Source: JAFKFH01 sp017307375 (GTDB lineage: Bacteria; Pseudomonadota; Alphaproteobacteria; Ferrovibrionales; Ferrovibrionaceae). From it: DNA of 64,000 nucleotides. Made by a program: the position numbers and the translations under genes. The notes below the pieces were generated by a model that searched no databases, was not told the DNA's origin, and saw only the letters and a list, made by a program, of their open reading frames with translations. The DNA lies in contig OZ245874.1 of assembly GCA_965229335.1 (NCBI GenBank), positions 2,294,001 to 2,358,000 of the forward strand, given 5' to 3'. This document shows positions 60,837-64,000 of this stretch, one piece after another (the first letter of the stretch is position 1; the number at the start of each line of letters is the position of its first letter).

Positions 60837-61202
60837 ATGAGCAAAACCGTCCTGATCGTCGAGGACAACGAGCTGAACATGAAGCTGTTTCATGACCTGC
60901 TCGATGCCCACGGCTACAAGACGATCCAGACCAAGGACGGCATGGAAGCCCTCAAGCTCGCCCGCGAGCAGCGGCCCGACCTGATCCTGATGGATATCCA
61001 GCTGCCCGAGGTTTCCGGCCTCGAAGTGACCAAGTGGATCAAGGAAGACGAGAACCTGCGGGCCATTCCGGTCATCGCCGTCACCGCCTTCGCGATGAAG
61101 GGCGATGCCGAGAAGATGCGCGACGGCGGCTGCGAGGCCTATATCGCCAAGCCGATCTCGGTCACCGAATTCATCGAGACGGTGCGCCGCTTCCTCGGCT
61201 GA
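60837..61202 (+). CDS. divK: Single-domain response regulator DivK
   Basis: 121 residues, nearly all receiver domain. The opening MSKTVLIVEDNELNMKLFHD, acceptor in LILMDIQLPEVSGLEV, conserved Thr in IAVTAFAMKGDAEKM and YIAKPISVTEF are the DivK pattern. In Caulobacter DivK relays polar kinase signals to control CtrA activity and division asymmetry. It is followed after 13 nt by pleD, the conserved arrangement in alphaproteobacteria. Confidence 0.95.
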   Translation: MSKTVLIVEDNELNMKLFHDLLDAHGYKTIQTKDGMEALKLAREQRPDLILMDIQLPEVSGLEVTKWIKEDENLRAIPVIAVTAFAMKGDAEKMRDGGCEAYIAKPISVTEFIETVRRFLG

Positions 61203-61215
61203 CCGGGGCTGACCG

Positions 61216-62562
61216 GTGGCCGGCCGGATCCTTGTCGTCGACGGCATCGCGCGCAACCGGCGGCTGCTCGAGGCAAGCCTTGCCAGCGAATATTTCAACG
61301 TGCTGGCCGCCCGTACCGGCCAGGAGGCGATCGAGCTTGCGCGCAGCCAGCGCCCCGACCTCGTCCTGCTCGACGCCGGGATCGGCGATTTCGACGGGTT
61401 CGAGGTGTGCCGCCGGCTGAAGGCGCAGCCCGAGACCGCGCATATCCCGGTGGTGATGCTGACCGCGCTGTCCGATCCCGGCGAGCGGGTGCGCGGGCTG
61501 GAGGCCGGGGCGGACGATTTCCTGACCAAGCCGGTCGAGGACGTCGCGCTGTTCGCCCGCGTCCGCGCCCTGATCCGGCTGAAGCGGATGGCCGACGAAC
61601 TGCGCCTGCGCGAACGGACCATCGCCTCGTTCGGCGCGTTGCAGCCGCTGGTCTACGACGAGGCCGAAAGCCTGGGCGGCGCCCGTCTGCTGCTGGTCGA
61701 GGATCGGCGGGACGAAGCGGTGGCGCTGACCGCGATGCTGTCGACCATCGCCGGCCATGTGCGGCTGGTCGAGGCCGTGCCCGCCGCCCTCGAGCTCGCC
61801 GCGTCGGAGGATTTCGACATCGTCGTCGTCAGCCTCGATCTCGCCGACGACAAGGCGGTGGCACTGTGCGCCCGGCTGCGCCAATCGGAACTGACGCGCT
61901 TCACCCCGATCATCGTGCTGGCCGAGCCGGGCGAGCAGCAGCGGGTTGCCCGCGCGCTGGAACTGGGCGTCAACGACTACCTGCTGCGGCCGGTCGATCG
62001 CAACGAGATGGCTGCCCGCGCCCGCGCCCAGATCCGGCGCAAGCGCTATCACGACCGGCTGCGCCATCGGTTGATGACATCCTTGTCGCTCAGCGTCACC
62101 GATCCGCTGACCGGCCTGTACAGCCGGCGCTATCTGCATGCCCATCTCGACCAGATGCTGATCCGCAGCCAAGACGAGGCGATGCGTACCGCGCTGATCC
62201 TGATCGACCTGGATCACTTCGCCGCGCTGAATCGCGAGCATGGCTTTGCCGCCGGCGACCAGGTGCTGCGCGATTGCGCCCTGCGGCTGCAGCGCAACCT
62301 GCGCGGCTTCGACCTGGCCTGCCGTTATGGCGGCGAGACCTTCGCGATTCTCCTGTCGGACGTCGACGGCAACATCGCCGAACGGGTCGCCATGCGCCTG
62401 AACGCGGTGCTGTCGGGCGAGCCGGCGCGGCCGCACGGGGCCAAGTCGCCGATTTCGCTGAGCGCGTCGATCGGTCTCGGCGTCGCCCTGGCCGGCGACG
62501 ATGCGGGCAAGCTGGTCGCCCGCGCCCACGATGCGCTGGTGGCGGCCAAGGCACGGCGGTAG
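61216..62562 (+). CDS. pleD: PleD-type response regulator with degenerate diguanylate cyclase domain
   Basis: 448 residues, GTG start. Receiver 1 (1-120) has acceptor Asp53 (VLLDAGIGDFDGFE), but VVDG replaces the usual acidic DD pair. Receiver 2 (about 155-275) lacks the acceptor (VVVSLDLADD), as in Caulobacter PleD. The GGDEF domain (about 285-448) reads DPLTGLYSRRYL, LIDLDHFAALN and YGGETFAILL: the active-site motif is GGETF (372-376), with Thr at the fourth position. The inhibitory-site RxxD (Arg363-Asp366, RGFD) is kept. It may bind c-di-GMP rather than make it, or have weak activity. Confidence 0.9.
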   Translation: MAGRILVVDGIARNRRLLEASLASEYFNVLAARTGQEAIELARSQRPDLVLLDAGIGDFDGFEVCRRLKAQPETAHIPVVMLTALSDPGERVRGLEAGADDFLTKPVEDVALFARVRALIRLKRMADELRLRERTIASFGALQPLVYDEAESLGGARLLLVEDRRDEAVALTAMLSTIAGHVRLVEAVPAALELAASEDFDIVVVSLDLADDKAVALCARLRQSELTRFTPIIVLAEPGEQQRVARALELGVNDYLLRPVDRNEMAARARAQIRRKRYHDRLRHRLMTSLSLSVTDPLTGLYSRRYLHAHLDQMLIRSQDEAMRTALILIDLDHFAALNREHGFAAGDQVLRDCALRLQRNLRGFDLACRYGGETFAILLSDVDGNIAERVAMRLNAVLSGEPARPHGAKSPISLSASIGLGVALAGDDAGKLVARAHDALVAAKARR

Positions 62563-62589
62563 CGGTCGGCAGATGCCGCAGTAACGCCA

Positions 62590-62615
62590 AAAGGCCCGGG
62601 CGAACCCGGGCCTTT
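62590..62615. terminator. Bidirectional terminator between pleD and rpmG
   Basis: AAAGGCCCGGG (62590-62600) pairs perfectly with CCCGGGCCTTT (62605-62615) around a CGAA tetraloop. The A/T ends provide a short U run in both directions. It lies 27 nt after the pleD stop and 25 nt after the rpmG stop. Confidence 0.85.
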
Positions 62616-62640
62616 GTCGCAGACGATCGGGTGACCGATC

Positions 62641-62808
62641 TTACTTGATCTTGGTTTCCTTGAACTCGACATGCTTGCGCACGATCGGGTCGTACTTGTT
62701 CAAGGACATCTTCTCAGCCTTGGCGCGGGGGTTCTTCTTGGTGACATAGAAGTAGCCAGTGCCGGCGCTGCTCAGCAGTTTGATCTTCAGGGTGGTCGGC
62801 TTCGCCAT
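62641..62808 (-). CDS. rpmG: 50S ribosomal protein L33
   Basis: 55 residues: it begins MAKPTTLKIKLLSSAGTGYF, continues YVTKKNPRAKAEKMSLNKYD and ends with VEFKETKIK. Length and sequence match bacterial L33 of the form lacking the zinc-binding cysteines. It lies in the conserved alphaproteobacterial order after pleD, on the opposite strand. Confidence 0.97.
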   Translation of the reverse strand: MAKPTTLKIKLLSSAGTGYFYVTKKNPRAKAEKMSLNKYDPIVRKHVEFKETKIK

Positions 62809-62873
62809 AACTTAAGTCTCCGGCGCCAAAGGTCGAATTCGAGGTGCGGAACATAGCCAGTTTCGCCCAGGAG

Positions 62874-64000
62874 TCAAGCCGCAGAGCGGCTTTGCCACAG
62901 GAAGACGGTGAAACCCAGGCTGGCGGCCGCCATGTAGATCGCCAGGCCGTGCGGCGGCAGGGCCTGCATCGCCGCCCCCGCCGTCAGCGGCCCGAGCAGC
63001 GCGCCGACGCCCCACATCAGGCTGAGCAGGGCGTAGACCGCGACCAGCCGCCCGCCCTGGAAGCGGGCGCCGACCACGGCCAGCATGATCGTGTAGATGC
63101 CGACGAACAGGCCGCCCCAGGCGAATTCGAGCACCATGGCGGCCGTCGGATGGCCGATCACCAGCGGGTGGCCGGCGACGAGAATCGTGGCGGCGACACT
63201 GCAGGCCAGCATCACCCGCCGCCGCCCCAGCCGGTCGGCCGCCCAGCCGATCGGGTATTGGAGCACGATCGAGCCGACCAGGAAGGCGGTGACGAGAAGC
63301 GGCGCGCGCGCCTCGGACCAGCCATGCTGGATCGCATAGAGCGGCAGCATCGACAGGACGGCCGAATCGAGACAGGCGTTCAGGACCATGATCGCCATCG
63401 CGATCGGCGCCAGCGCCATGTAGCGCCAGCGGACCTTGTGGCCGCCGGCGCCGAGCTGCGGCTCGACCACCCGCGACGGCCACATGGTCAGCCCGGCCGC
63501 GGCGATCAGGGCCATGGCGATCAGGAAGGGCAGCCAGCCGTCGATGCCCGACACCGACAGGATCGTCGGGCCGATGGCGAAACCGAGCGACAGCGAGGAG
63601 GTGTAGATCGCCATCGTCCGGCCGCGCGTCGCGTCGTCGGCGACCTGGTTGATCCAGGTTTCCGACAGCACGAACAGGGCGTTGACCGCCGCGCCCAGCA
63701 CGATGCGCAGCGGGAACCAGATCCAGATGTTGGGCAGGGCGGCGATCAGCGCGAGGGTGACGATGGCCAGCGCCAGCGCCGACAGGATCAGCCGCCGTGG
63801 CCCGAAACGGGCGGCAAGCGCGGGCAGGCTGAAAGTCGTGGCCAGAATCCCGACCGCGTGCATCGCCGAATTGACGCCGATCAGGGCGTCCGAGGCGCCC
63901 TGGCGGGCCATCAGCAACGCGATCAGCGGCGCGGTCAGCCCATAGGTGAGGCCGAAGACCGAGATGCAGGCGATGACGGCGGCCAGGGTGATGCGCCGGG
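62874..64000 (-). CDS. MFS transporter (YcaD-like), N-terminus cut by window edge
   Basis: About 375 residues visible; the frame runs open to position 64000, so the start lies outside. The visible N-terminal helix is ITLAAVIACISVFGLTYGLT. The MFS motif A-like loop is ALAARFGPRRLILSAL in the first half and WAADRLGRRRVMLACSVAAT in the second. LSETWINQVADDATRGRTMA is characteristic of the YcaD group. About 12 transmembrane segments in total. Substrate unknown. It ends 65 bp upstream of the rpmG start on the same strand. Confidence 0.88.
   Translation of the reverse strand, partial: RRITLAAVIACISVFGLTYGLTAPLIALLMARQGASDALIGVNSAMHAVGILATTFSLPALAARFGPRRLILSALALAIVTLALIAALPNIWIWFPLRIVLGAAVNALFVLSETWINQVADDATRGRTMAIYTSSLSLGFAIGPTILSVSGIDGWLPFLIAMALIAAAGLTMWPSRVVEPQLGAGGHKVRWRYMALAPIAMAIMVLNACLDSAVLSMLPLYAIQHGWSEARAPLLVTAFLVGSIVLQYPIGWAADRLGRRRVMLACSVAATILVAGHPLVIGHPTAAMVLEFAWGGLFVGIYTIMLAVVGARFQGGRLVAVYALLSLMWGVGALLGPLTAGAAMQALPPHGLAIYMAAASLGFTVFLWQSRSAA

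Noticed and set aside
1..64000. tRNA, rRNA, CRISPR array, insertion sequence, prophage or integrase
   Set aside because: None was recognised: no regularly spaced repeats, no transposase or integrase motifs, and no cloverleaf-like sequences between genes.

Overview
The window is a GC-rich, gene-dense chromosomal segment of an alphaproteobacterium. The lineage rests on several markers. A divK-pleD pair is flanked by a DUF3572 gene and rpmG. There is an NdvA/ChvA-type glucan exporter, thymidylate synthase is of the ThyX type, and many genes are coupled by ATGA or TGATG overlaps. A Rhodospirillales-like organism is plausible, but no rRNA or tRNA is present to confirm it. About 61 protein genes cover nearly everything. 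No gap exceeds about 290 bp, and I see no insertion sequence, prophage, integrase or CRISPR array.

Layout. 1-8466: a flavoprotein hydroxylase (cut by the left edge), an RpiR-type regulator, and a divergent five-gene peptide/opine ABC transporter operon ending in an alpha/beta hydrolase. 8475-18347: an HtrA protease, an uncharacterised secreted protein, asparaginase, a cation-diffusion-facilitator exporter, LysR, a MoxR/VWA pair and a universal stress protein. 18435-26054: SDR, a lipase-like hydrolase, a DUF1254 protein, sterol desaturase, a large hybrid histidine kinase, a CheY-like protein and a lone HigA-like antitoxin. 26160-30273: a glycosidase, asparagine synthase and glycosyltransferase operon that looks like polysaccharide biosynthesis. 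30340-34906: an iron-uptake module (Fur-box-like site, AraC activator, direct-repeat operator candidate, TonB receptor, periplasmic protein, PepSY membrane protein). 35071-38383: an LPS operon in which a sensor kinase is embedded. 38415-50961: mixed housekeeping genes, including PepN, NdvA, ThyX and TagI.

50969-56023 is the most distinctive region. It is a compact lipid A aminoarabinose (Ara4N)-type operon whose second enzyme is an in-frame fusion of an ArnC-like transferase with the formyltransferase half of ArnA. ArnB, one SMR-type carrier and an ArnT-like transferase surround it. The ArnA decarboxylase half, ArnD and Ugd are absent from the window.

56109-57557 is tyrS with a structured leader: a good promoter, a 16-codon possible leader ORF starting at the predicted transcription start, and two hairpins, the second covering the ribosome binding site. 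57561-64000 holds argD with a duplicated 3' end, a divergent LysR gene, a HAD hydrolase, DUF3572, divK, a pleD homologue with a degenerate GGETF active site, rpmG, and an MFS gene cut by the right edge.

Recurring themes are the cell envelope (LPS core, O-antigen, Ara4N, glucan export, periplasmic proteases) and two-component or c-di-GMP control.
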